Shown: piece after piece, positions 54,218 to 64,000 of the stretch
Layout: the number at the start of each line of letters is the position of its first letter
Position numbering within the stretch: the first letter of the stretch is position 1
Assembly (NCBI GenBank): GCA_023105745.1
Contig: JALGQZ010000002.1
Coordinates: 41,709,997 to 41,773,996 of the forward strand
Source: Austropuccinia psidii
Taxonomy: Eukaryota > Basidiomycota > Pucciniomycetes > Pucciniales > Sphaerophragmiaceae
DNA: 64,000 nt
Reading direction: 5' to 3'
Translations under genes and position numbers: made by a program
Notes under the pieces: generated by a model
Databases searched by the model: none
What the model saw: only the letters and a program-made list of their open reading frames with translations
What the model was told of the DNA's origin: nothing

Positions 54218-56374
54218 TGTAAGGTTTGTCTATGAAAATCTTGATAATAACCACAATATCAACAGCACTCTGACTGTCCTCAGTAGAAAAATAGAATATA
54301 ACTAAATATTATAACTACAAATTAAATATAGTTATCAAAATAATTATACTAAAAAGATAACCTTAATTATTATTATATAATATAATAATAAAAAAATATT
54401 CCTAATTATTCTATTATTGTTATATTCACTGACAGTTATAACAATAAGAAGTGTAATGCTCTTAATGAGACAATTACATGTGGAACATATAAATATTTAA
54501 CCACTTATAAATAATATGAATATTAATGATATAAAGCAATTAAAACGCACACTGTGCAGAAATAATTCTAATAAGAAAATTCTATATAAAAAAACTAATA
54601 ATAGATAAAAAAAATATAGAATTTTAGAGAAAAGCGTCTTTATAGTATATAATTGATACAACAACTCAAATACAACAGTTATTATATTGAGTAATTATTA
54701 TAAGTTAAAAACACTCCAAAAATCAATATTTCAAAAGATAAAACAGCTTTTCATAATGAAAAAATATGATTTGAAGAGTTTTTAAGAGGAATTTGTGGAT
54801 TTCAAAAGATATTTTAAGACAATAATTTTATGAAAGGAAATATATTATTGGTGATTACAAAAATAATCTAATTTCTATGATTTAAATTCTTTATTTTAAT
54901 ATTTATAAAGAGTAAAATAATTAAGCAATACTTTAATAATAAGATTTTATATATAATAAAACTTTATTTACCTGTTTAAATGTCTAATAGAATTGGATTG
55001 TATTGAATTGATGGACAAAAAAAGTGATGAATAGATTCTTTTTATGTCTACAAAGAAGCTCTCATTATTCATAATGGATATAGAGGGCGTTCTCAGGTCA
55101 AAACTGAAAGACCAGGCTTAAAAAGAAGGTTCTTAACTTAATTTAGCTTATTTTCAATTCCAATTTAGAGTTACTGGTGTTATTCTTAACTCCAAGAAAT
55201 GTTCATCCTCATTTAAGTTAATTATTTTAAGTTTTAATATCAAATAAGCTTATTTATATTGAGTTTCATCACATGAACAGCTTAAAAATAGAGTTTCAAG
55301 TAAAAATCTCTTAAACTCAATTTTTAATTCATTTTTGAAGAAATCCTAATTTTCTCTAAGTATAATTAAAAGAGTAATTTTACAGGCTAATTAACATAAA
55401 ATCCTTTTTATAAAAGATAATTCAAATTTTGTTTATAAACAGATAACATTTAATTGTAAGCTGTGTGAAAGGTTCAAGCAAATCCATTGAGATTTGGATT
55501 TTGAATGAATTTTTGAAATTAGTGCTATATTCCACATAAAATAGCAATACACACTCAACCTTAACTTTTGATAAGGTTTTGATACTTGTAAATTTATAGT
55601 TTGAAGCTGATTTAAGCTTTTTAAGCTCACAAAACTTTAATTTGAAGCTTGCATACTGGAATTTACCCTTTGGCCGCTTGAAACTCCTGTCCAAATTTGG
55701 ATAAAACCAGTTTGAACTTTAAGGTTGGATCAAACTCTAATCTTAAAGCTTAAATTAGGCTGGAAATCCTCCAATACAGGTGGACAACCTTAATTTAATG
55801 CTTGCAGATCCAAAAAGCTGGGTACCCCAGCTCCGTTTTGTCTTTTTCCTTTGTCCTACCTTTTTGCGTGGATTTTTCCCTTTTATTTATTTAAAGCCAT
55901 ACTATGGCCTTAAACACCTTTAAATTGAGCTCACGCAGAATTTACATTTTGTATGGCAAATCCTTAGCCAATTCAGTAAATATACACAACACCTCAATTT
56001 TAACTAAAATTTTGGTAAGTTTGCATAAACCTTATGCAACTTTAAATTTAAGCTTATTTAAGCTTGAATTTAACAATTTTAATAAAATGTTAAAAAATTT
56101 ACACTATTACTGTGAATTTCTTAAATCTTCCAATAACTTAAGAAATAAGCATTTTTGGGTATAACACCTTATGGGTGCACCCTAGGTTATTGTTGGTGTA
56201 GAATCAAAAAATGAAATAATAATTATGACTTTGTTTATCCAAACAAAATTTATACTTTTTTTTTGTTATTTTTCATTTTAATTTCAACTGAAAAGTCTGT
56301 TCAAGACTAAATCAGCTGTATATAAAGTTATCTGTGCCCTTATGGGTATGTCATATATACCTCACAGGCTCACA
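54218..56374 (-). repeat. family C LTR, copy 4
   Basis: 2,157 bp, TGTAAGGTTTGTC to CTCACAGGCTCACA. Contains an 86-codon + strand frame (55904-56164) similar to the one in the solo LTR; copies 2 and 3 have stops in it. Right flank CCAGG. Confidence 0.9.
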
Positions 56375-57854
56375 CCAGGTCTCAATTCATCTGCACAGAA
56401 ACCATACAGAAGGAGTCAAAAACTGCCCCCACAACACCTTGGAGCTATCATATCTTCCATTCTAACCTTAGGGTATAATATACCCCACAGGGCTTCAGGA
56501 ATTCTCACCCCCACCCTGAACCTGCATATCAAGTCAAGTAACTCAAGCTCAGGGGGTAACCTCACTCCCACATTCCAAATACCCCAAGATCTCAGCACCA
56601 TATCTCAACATCTCCAATTAGAGCCACTGATTGAAAAATATGTATGTTTTCCTCAATGTTTCTTTCTTAATGGCCTTACTGAATCTGTCACAACTGACCG
56701 ATCCCACTGTCAATGCCATAATGAACCAAAGAATGATGATCCCCCTTGCACACAATCATTAGGCAAGCTCATTAATTTATTTGGACCCCACACCCAAAAC
56801 ACAACCAATGTCAAAAAAAACTTTATACTAAAAAAAATTCATTTATCAACCATTCAAAAAGTGGCTTGCCAGTTTTCTCCAGCAGGCTGGCATTATGGAA
56901 ATTCTGCATCAACTTCAACAATCCCAGAGACCTGAAGGTTTGCCCAAATATCACGTATTGGATGGATTGGTCTGGAGACACTTCACTAGCAACAGAAATA
57001 TCAATGAACCCCATTCATGTCAATTCCTGGTGCATTGACCTTCTTGATTTATGTGGACTGGTTTAATGCACATGGAAAGTCAAGCCACTTAGCCAGCATT
57101 GGATCTATCATGCTAATTTGACTTAATATTCCCCCAACTGAAAGATTTAAGCTGGAGAATTTCTAATTTTCAGTGATCATCCTTGGTCCAAAGGAGCCAA
57201 CTTCCCTTCAATTGAATTACCTATTGATACCACTGATTAAGGAGCTCAAGGAACTGTGGCCAGGCTATCATTTTTCACCCACCTCAAAAGGTCTCTCAGG
57301 ATCTTTTATCTGTATTGGCATTCTCACGGAAATTGTGGATGCTGTTTCCATGCACAAGCTTCCCATATTTATTTCTGAGTCAGGCAACCACTTTTGTAAT
57401 TTTTGCACTATTCAAAAGGCTCAAATTAAAGAAATTGGTCCTCAATCTCACTACACATGCTCATACAAAAATCATTAATAAACCATTGCAAAATGACTTT
57501 GGGTAACCCCAAAAAAACAAAACTTGATTTTCTATGAGTATGGAGTGTAATATTCAATTTTGAAAGACCTTCCATCTTGAGATGCAACCAGAATGGTTGA
57601 TATTGACATAATGCATAATTTAATACTTCTGGAGGCCAAATCAAGAATATAAATCAGGTCCTGCAGGAAATCCAGTTACAACAAAAGTTCAGACTCAGAT
57701 TCAATTACCTCCAAAAACTCTCTTGATCAAATAACATTGAGAGACACCTGCCCCCCAAGAAGAGATGCAGCAAAATAAATAAATGAGTCACTCTGCACTA
57801 TTTCTACCATACAAAATTACTTCCCAATGCCCACCCCTCACATGAAACATTCAT
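56375..57854 (+). pseudogene. Tnp2-like (CACTA-type) transposase remnant
   Basis: Three broken frames. The first carries LEPLIEKYVCFPQCFFLNGL and HCQCHNEPKNDDPPCTQSLG, a Cys/His cluster near the N-terminus of fungal Tnp2-type transposases. The middle part (about 56940-57130) keeps TPFMSIPGALTFLIYVDWFN and HGKSSHLASIGSIMLI. The third (57173-57478) reads ILGPKEPTSLQLNYLLIPLI, KELKELWPGYHFSP, and ISESGNHFCNFCTIQKAQI with a further zinc-type CX2C, then RMVDIDIMHNLIL, the D-x-M-H-N-L box found near the catalytic core. Stops and shifts are frequent. The frame is cut at 57855 by the LTR of element D. The 5' part is missing or lost against LTR copy 4, so no terminal repeat is visible. Confidence 0.65.
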
Positions 57855-59830
57855 TGTGGTATTCCATACCATTATTTCACCAAGATCAAGCTCATACTAC
57901 CCCATAACAGCAGTAAATCCAGCCTACAGGCAGACTTAAACTCAGATTTTACACCAAAAGGTCAATTTTACAGTGAGAAGCTGTATTTAACTCATAAAAC
58001 TATGGCACAGGCACTAAAGGGAAGTGGATGTGTTTAAATAAATTATTCAATTTCATTATGCATCTGTAAAAATCAACTTACATGTAGTAAACTAGTTACA
58101 ACAACTAAGGTAGCACCCTTTAAATTACAAACCCCTCCCAGCTTTACACCCCCTTATAACCACAGGACTCATGCAGCAAGAAAAGAACACCTGCATGAAT
58201 TGCACAGAAACCTAGCACTCAACATAGAAGGGCACATGATGCAAAGCTCAACTCCATAGAATTCCTGCAAGTCATTTACAACACAGCCACAGGAGAACCT
58301 TAGTTTATATACACAGTAACCCCATTTGAAACCTTAAAACAGAATCAGAATTATTTACACCACTCATCACCTCATAAAAACCACAGCTACTTACAACAGT
58401 CTGCATGCAGTACACACTTATAATTAAATCTCAACAACATGACTATTCACAGAATGTGTCAAGCTAAAAAAATCACATCATATCATACACAACAGTAAAG
58501 TCATCAGTGCAAGAAATTATCACCTGACCTCATTCAAAGCTCAAAAAAAGAAACACAGCCAGGAAACCTGCATAAATTACACAGCCACTTCTACCAAGCC
58601 TAAAAGTAACATATGAAAAGAAAATACAAGGTCATCATGTGATACTGCACCCACCAACAGCATATCATGTGACAGAAGAAATGTTATGCACAAGAAAAAA
58701 TCCTCAGCCAAAATTAAATCACCTCATGCATTCAAGGAAAATCCAAGAAAATCACATCATAATTAGTTCAATAAAAGACCATCATGTGATGAATGGAGGC
58801 TGTGCAGAGAAAATATTATCACCAAAACTTAAATTAACTGAACCATGCAAGAAAGGTCTTCACCAAAAATAAAGTCACATGATGGAATCAAGAGGAGTTG
58901 AAGTGGAGAAAGACAGCTCCCATGGAGGGCCCCCTGGGCTCCCAAAAGGCATAAATAGAGGGGCTCTCTCCCCCCAAATTTCAAAATTTCCCCCATGCAC
59001 ATTATATCCCCTGCACAGCAGGAGCAAAGGAACAATTCATCCCTCACCTGGGAGGTGATCCAGTATATCTTTGTAAACTTACTTACCCAGTAGCTAAGCT
59101 CAGTGGAAGTATAGTGGTAAAGATTGCCCAGTAGCTAAGCTCAGTGGAATCCTATTATTATTAAAATAAAGAATCAAATTATCCAGTACCCAAGATTAGG
59201 GTTACTATTGTATTAAACTGTTTTATCCAGTAAAATTAACACCATTTATGAAGACTTAAAATTAACTTACCCCTTTCAAAATACAATATCAAAGAATCTC
59301 ACTTCTAAAATCTAACAAATACAATTTTATTTTATTATTAAACACTCTCAAAAAATAATAACAAACCTTGAAAAATTATTTTAATCTATTATAGCTTTAC
59401 CTTTACAAAACTACCTTCATCAACACTCATCAACTTTTCAAGAACACCTTAAATAGCACATCTTACCAAATTTATCACCAAGAAGAAACCATTCACCCCA
59501 ATTTCACTAAAAACCAAAAATTAACAGACAATTGTTTTATGAAAATCTTAAAATGAACCAAAAGAACTAATGTTCTTTTTCATATTATATATTGAATAGG
59601 TCTTATCTGAGACTGCTGAAGTTTGTCTTCTGCAGTTTTAAAGCCACTTACTAATTTTATTTTTGGTTTGTGAGCTCCAAGGAAGATTTTGTTCAGTATT
59701 TTAGGGGGGCAGGCAATACACCTTTCCCACCCTTGGTTACAGGAGCTATTAGCAATTGAAAAATAGTTACCTGTGATTTCCCCCTCCAGGTACTGCCTCA
59801 TTCCAATCCAACACAACAGGAATTCCCACA
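57855..59830 (+). repeat. element D 5' LTR (1,976 bp)
   Basis: Edges match the B LTR in element orientation at both ends (TGTGkTATTCCATACC; TGATTTCCnsCT...AATCC.ACA). A TATA-like ATAAATAG lies at 58951-58958. The leftmost pentamer of flank is TTCAT. Confidence 0.8.
58951..58961 (+). promoter_or_regulatory. TATA-like box in element D 5' LTR
   Basis: ATAAATAGAGG, about 880 bases before the LTR end. The same core is in element B's LTRs. Confidence 0.5.
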
Positions 59831-59832
59831 TC

Positions 59833-59850
59833 TGGTGTCCCAAAAGTGGA
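59833..59850 (+). other. primer-binding site of element D
   Basis: TGGTGTCCCAAAAGTGGA, two bases after the LTR end. Confidence 0.7.
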
Positions 59851-60206
59851 ATAGACAAATTCAACTTCAATAAAAAATCAATTAAATTACAATCAATTAA
59901 AAATTCTTAACTACTCCAAGAATATATTTGTTACAATAAAAGCTGGAGTCAAATAATCAAAATAAGCCAAAACCATCATCTCAAGAATCTGAATAATCAA
60001 CTCACTCTGAACATTACTATTATCCACCAAAGCAAGAAACAGAACTAGGGGAGGAATCAAATAAATATTAAAATTTCCCACTTGAAACACCAAGAACCAA
60101 TAAAAGGGACTTGAAGGTTGTGGAAAAATTCTTCCTTGACCTCCTTAAAAGAAATAAAATTGATAACTCAACACCAAAATAAAAGGAAGAAATAAATAAA
60201 TAAAAA

Positions 60207-61046
60207 ATGGATAAACCTTCATCATCAAAATTACCTTCCAGTATTGAAGAAATACAGGAAGAAAACCCCAATGAAAAAATTGTTTAAGAACAAGAGGAAA
60301 TGTCTTCAACAGACAGACTTCATCAGGAAATACTAGAAATGCAAGAAAAATTACTAGCACTAATCAAAACGGAAGGAAAAAATAAATCAACAAGTTATTA
60401 TCCACAAAATAGTCCACTTGAAGAACAAAACACCCTTCCAAGATCATTCAGGAAACATGGATCCCCATCACCTTACCCAAGACCCATGGCCACATCAACA
60501 CCTTACACAGAGCAGTGACAAAGTATCTTACCAAGAAGGGTAAACATTTCTGCCCAACTCCCAACTCCATCACATCAAGTAATTCCAAGAAACACTACTC
60601 CAATAGTGAAAATCAGAGCCAAGGATTATAATCTGGGGTTTGATGGAAAGGATGTTGAGAGATTCATCGAGAAAGTTGAAAATATTGCCGAAATTGAAGG
60701 TGCAAGTGGAAGAGACATTTCAAGACAAATAGCATTTGGGACAAAAGATGAAGAAATCAGTTATCATATTGAAGGAATGCCAGGATATGAAACAGCTGAT
60801 TGGGATCAATTGAAAGTGGATATGAAAAGAAGATGGGGAAAAGTATCACCTGAAAGAAGATACAGATTATCATCAATCACTGAATTATTCAGAAAAACTC
60901 AACAAGAAGGTAGAATAAGAAACATGTCCCAGTACAGAAAACTCATTGGGGAATTTGAAGCAATCATCAATTACCTCAAAAGATATCAATATATCCAAGG
61001 TGATATAAACCACAATCAGGAAGCATTGGACAGCCTTTTTCACTAG
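60207..61046 (+). pseudogene. element D Gag, N-terminal and core part
   Basis: Opens MDKPSSSKLPSSIEEIQEEN at 60207 and keeps one frame to 61046, with stops at 60285 and 60516. After a Ser/Pro-rich linker (PRSFRKHGSPSPYPRPMA) the Gag core begins at KIRAKDYNLGFDGKDVERFI, then IEGASGRDISRQIAF, SYHIEGMPGYETADWDQLK, RRWGKVSPERRYRLSSITEL and IINYLKRYQYIQGDINHNQE. The core matches element B's Gag (KIRAKDYKL..DG, IEGASG, RYRL). The frame ends at a TAG at 61044 created by a one-base shift near 61036; the sense continues in the next frame (FTSVQGSIYKEMIKDRAMLQ). Confidence 0.85.
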
Positions 61047-63003
61047 TGTTCAAGGATCAATTTACAAAGAAATGATCAAAGACAGAGCCATGCTTCAAGC
61101 CTTGGATGGAGGCTAAATAATTTCAGGATTGGAGATGTTGAAATTATACATTGAACAGGACTTGGAGGCCAAGGATCTGATTCAACAAAAAGAATTCTCT
61201 AAACCAAAACCACAAGAAAAGTAGACAATATTTGGGGATGAAAGCTGGGAAGCTGTTTTAAAACAAGTAAAAGAATTTACCCAAAAGATCAAACATTCTC
61301 CACAACCAGAACCTCAGCCAAGAAATGAGGGAAGAGAATCAGTTAAAAAAGTTTTAAATTAACTTAAAACCCTTTCAGAAGCAGTTAACCCACCAAGACG
61401 AAATTGGAACAATAATCAAGAGCAAAGATTACCTCAAAATAACCAGCCATATAGGCCAAGGAATTGTTTACCACCATTTTCATCCAGTTATCAACCATAC
61501 ATACCAGCTCAAATGGCTCCAAGACCACCATTAAAATGTGCTTACTGCAAGGAAGAAGGCCATTCAGCAACTAGATGCACTCACCTTGCTAAAGATTTGG
61601 ACATAAGAATTGTCAGAACTCAAGGAGCATCTTACCTATTTCCTAATTATCATAGAATACCTATGGAAGGAAATGAAAGTGCCAAAAACATAGTCAGAGC
61701 TTTTGCAAAAGAACAAGCAAAAATCAACGAGAAATTTATGGAGAAACCTGTGGTAAAAAAAAAACAAGAAGAAGCGGTGAAGACCACTGAAAAGAAATCA
61801 GAGGAGAAATCAACCTCCATTGCACATGTTGAAGATTGGTCAAATTGGAAACCACCTCCCATTTCCTCAGCCAATTATCCCTTTGAATCACACATTGCAT
61901 TAAGGCAGACCAAACAAAGGATGGAAAGACAAGCCAAAAATAAAGAGCCAAAGAATAAGGCAGCTATTCCAGAAACTTATATTGAAGAAGAAAAAGAAGA
62001 AGAAAGAGTCATAATTCCTACCAAATTCCAAAATTCAAATATTCCCAAACCAGACCAACCTGAGGAGGAAATTGAAAATATTGCCAATAGGAATGAGGAT
62101 GAAGAAATTTCCAAAGAAGGATAGAAGTTCAGAAAACCTCAAAAGAAACAATTTGAAATTAAATTGTAAATTGACAAAATTATTAAAAGAATTATGCAAC
62201 AAAAGATCAACCTCACCATTGAAGAAAGTTTGAGGATGTCACCAAAATCTGTCCATAAATTACAGGAATTATCAGAAAAAGACAAGGAGAAAATTAAATC
62301 ACTCAATTCAATGGATCTTCAAGAAAGACTATTATCATTTGGATTCAAAGAAATACCAAAACCCAAGATTCATCATGCTTGTCCTTTGGGATTTATGGAT
62401 ATCTTCATTGAAAAGGAAAAATATCCTATCAGAGTATTAGTGGACACTGGTGCAGAACTCAACATTATACCAGAAGAAATAGCAATCAAAGCCTCACTCA
62501 CAACAAGGGGTATTAAAATGAACCTCAGAGGAATTGGAGGTCATACCACTTCATTGGCTGCACATTAAGAATTTACTCCAATCATTTTGGCTTCAGGTGA
62601 AGAAACTCAAATACACTTTTTCATTGCAAAAGGATCTGTCCATACAGTACTTGGAATAATTTTCTTGGCAGACAATAATATCAGGATGGAATTTTCTCAC
62701 AAGCAAGGTGAAATACTAAGCTATCAAGAGCCTGATGGAAGACAATTATGCATGCCAATATGCAAACCTCAAGCACTTGGATGGCAAAGTGGTCCACCTA
62801 GAGGAATGGATTTATGCAATATGGCAACATTGGTCAGAAATAACCCAGGAAAGAAGTTTCAAAATGCAAAAAGAGACAATACCATAATCAATTTAACCCA
62901 AAAGACCCAAGAGTTATCCATATCTCCAAAAAGTGATAAATTTGGCCAAGATTTACAAAGCCACAAATTTCCAAAAAGCCTCAAAAGAAAAATTGAAGAA
63001 TAA
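61047..63003 (+). pseudogene. element D Gag C-terminus, zinc knuckle and protease
   Basis: After the frameshift a single frame with several stops runs to 62568. Zinc knuckle CAYCKEEGHSATRC is intact (61537-61578), followed by NIVRAFAKEQAKINEKFMEK, a Lys/Glu-rich segment and SNWKPPPISSANYPFESH. The protease begins QKINLTIEESLRMSPKSV and ACPLGFMDIFIEK, with catalytic LVDTGAELNIIP (Asp at 62443-62445), NLRGIGGHTTSLAAH then a stop. The same frame continues FTPIILASGEETQIHFFIAK, VHTVLGIIFLADNNIRMEFS and GRQLCMPICKPQALGWQSG to 63003. The conserved GRPFLADN segment of the family is GIIFLADN here. Function as for element B: particle formation and Gag processing. Confidence 0.87.
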
Positions 63004-63870
63004 ATATTTGAAGATTAATTAACCAACATAATTTACAAGCCAATTGATAATAATGAAGAAATCTGCCATATTTTGGTGGATGGAAATGATAAAATAAATG
63101 GAAATCCTTTCAAAACTAAACCCAAAAGGAAGAAAGTCAGATTTAGTGAACATCATGAGCTTTAAGATGAAGAAATTATAAATGAAATGGAAAATATTAC
63201 AAAATTATGGAACAAAGAGACCAAAATTTGAAAGAAGCATATCATACAAACTTCTTGGACAGACCCATGAACAGCCAAGAAGAGCCTTACAAATGGCAAC
63301 TGGAAAACCCCGAATTCATTCAGCAAACCATCAATGAAGAGGATGAAACAGAATCTATCTAAGAAAGAGAGTAAAACTATATTTACCTGCCATACATTAC
63401 CTTTGAAGACATTTATGGGGATGAAGCTCAAGAAAGCTTAAGTGAAGATAAATATTTATGTCAACTTCTAGGAGCAAACTTGAACAAAATACAATTCCTA
63501 GAGCTATTAACTGAAGAAGGAATTAAAGGAAACCTCCCAAATCAATTCTGGGATTAAACACTTTCCATGGGAATTTTACCAAGAATAGGACTTTACCTCA
63601 ATCAAATTTGGGCCCGCTGGTACCCTGGATTGAATGGATCAACATACCAAACTTGAAGACTGAAATGGGTTGGAGATGGATATATATTCATTGATGAAGA
63701 CTTATGGTGGTCAGAATTTTGATCAGAAAAAAAAATTGAGGCAAGAAATAACTTTGTGGAAACCCTCAAAGACCTTATTTTGGCCAGAACTCTCAACAGA
63801 CACTCACCTTTCCCACTTGGGGGAGTTAAACTTGGAATAAAATCAACAAAATCAAGAATGTTTCTCTAAC
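63004..63870 (+). pseudogene. element D region after protease, unknown function
   Basis: Coding-like but stop-broken. HILVDGNDKINGNPFKTKPK and KKVRFSEHHEL, then in another frame YLPYITFEDIYGDEAQESLS, EDKYLCQLLGANLNKIQFLE, GLYLNQIWARWYPGLNGS, GDGYIFIDEDLWWSEF and LILARTLNRHSPFPLGGVKL, ending RMFL with a stop near 63868. The Trp-rich WARWYPGLNG...DEDLWWSEF part is not a reverse transcriptase, RNase H or integrase motif known to me. It could be a C-terminal domain special to this retroelement group. The last 130 bases of the window are non-coding. Confidence 0.5.
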
Positions 63871-64000
63871 AATGTATCAGTATCATTTATCAATGTATCA
63901 TTAGTTTCTTCTTTTTCATTTTCTCTCATAGGGAAGTGACTTCCTGCCTTAACAAAGAAGAAATTCATCAATAAATTATTTCTTAAAAAAAACTTACATT

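Larger units (their letters stand above)
38924..56374 (-). mobile_element. family C Ty3/gypsy array: LTR-internal-LTR-partial internal-LTR
   Basis: Three LTRs of the same family and orientation (38924-41062, 47643-53174, 54218-56374) share two internal regions. The first (41063-47642) is nearly full length and codes on the - strand for Gag, protease, RT, RNase H, integrase and chromodomain, the usual Ty3/gypsy (chromovirus) order. The second (53175-54217) retains only the 5' leader and the start of Gag, fused directly to the LTR end. The middle LTR is split by a DNA transposon. Outer flanks are CTTGG and CCAGG, not a clear target duplication. A tandem arrangement sharing LTRs is typically made by unequal recombination. 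None of the coding parts is intact. Confidence 0.88.
57855..64000 (+). mobile_element. element D: LTR retrotransposon related to B, 3' part outside the window
   Basis: 5' LTR 57855-59830 (starts TGTGGTATTCCATACC like B's LTR in element orientation, ends GGAATTCCCACA), PBS TGGTGTCCCAAAAGTGG at 59833, then Gag, zinc knuckle, protease and a further coding stretch to about 63870. No RT or integrase appears in the 4.1 kb of internal sequence seen, and the coding signal ends in a stop followed by non-coding-looking sequence, as in B. The element is inserted in the Tnp2 remnant. The 3' LTR and target duplication lie beyond the end of the window. Confidence 0.85.

Noticed and set aside
38919..56379. 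target-site duplication CTTGG/CCAGG around the family C array
   Set aside because: Only three of five bases match; not convincing.
1..64000. CRISPR arrays, tRNA, rRNA, bacterial operon structure
   Set aside because: No regularly spaced short repeats with unique spacers, no cloverleaf or rRNA core seen, and introns plus gypsy/PIF/Tnp2 proteins show a fungal nuclear context.
1..64000. classic RIP (repeat-induced point mutation) as cause of decay
   Set aside because: RIP is known from Ascomycota and would favour CpA sites; the losses I could read by eye fall mainly at CpG-type codons. Dinucleotide indices would be needed to decide.

Overview
This window looks like repeat-dense nuclear DNA from a rust fungus (Pucciniales). 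It is very AT-rich and almost free of CpG: I count one CpG by eye in 43021-44040. It is built nearly entirely of decayed transposable elements whose proteins belong to lineages typical of rust fungi. Several frames (Gag at 0.3-1.3 kb, 10.7-11.9 kb and 45-47 kb; Gag-protease at 23-26 kb and 60-63 kb; Tnp2-like at 56.4-57.8 kb) resemble predicted proteins that I remember as abundant in the myrtle rust Austropuccinia psidii. That assignment rests on memory and could not be checked here. I found no rRNA, tRNA or CRISPR, and no clearly intact host gene.

Layout, left to right. 0.3-1.34 kb: Gag pseudogene of a Ty3/gypsy element (+). 3.0-5.13 kb: solo LTR of family C with a perfect AATAA target duplication. 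6.8-7.5 kb: decayed Gag-like frame (+). 8.2-8.9 kb: integrase C-terminus plus chromodomain (-). 9.1-9.8 kb: degenerate tandem repeat. 10.7-11.9 kb: decayed rust-type frame (+). 15.29-28.69 kb: element B, a complete LTR-to-LTR insertion on the - strand (13.4 kb, LTRs about 1.85 kb, PBS and PPT visible). Its only recognisable proteins are Gag and an aspartic protease, and its 3' half carries an unexplained CpG-retaining patch with a + strand ORF. 29.2-30.3 kb: intron-containing Cys-rich gene remnant (-). 33.1-35.3 kb: SNF2 helicase pseudogene (+). 36.0-37.5 kb: multi-exon gene of unknown function (-).

38.92-56.37 kb is a tandem LTR array of family C (-): LTR, nearly full-length internal region (Gag, PR, RT, RNase H, integrase, chromodomain), LTR, truncated Gag fragment, LTR. 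The middle LTR is split by a 3.4-kb PIF/Harbinger-like DNA transposon (49.54-52.97 kb). Besides its DDE transposase, this insertion holds a convergent, intron-containing gene with the features of a Tet/JBP-like 2OG-Fe(II) dioxygenase. 56.4-57.85 kb is a Tnp2 (CACTA-type) transposase remnant, interrupted at 57,855 by element D, a + strand relative of B whose 5' LTR, PBS, Gag and protease lie in the window and whose 3' end lies beyond it.

How it fits together. The region records successive nested insertions that then decayed. Damage falls heavily on CpG-containing codons (Arg to Cys, His or Trp; CGA to TGA; CAA to TAA), as expected where methylated repeats lose CpG by deamination. A transposon-borne Tet/JBP-like gene in such a setting is the most interesting item here: it would be the kind of enzyme able to oxidise 5-methylcytosine around its own copies. 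That function is inferred from motifs only.
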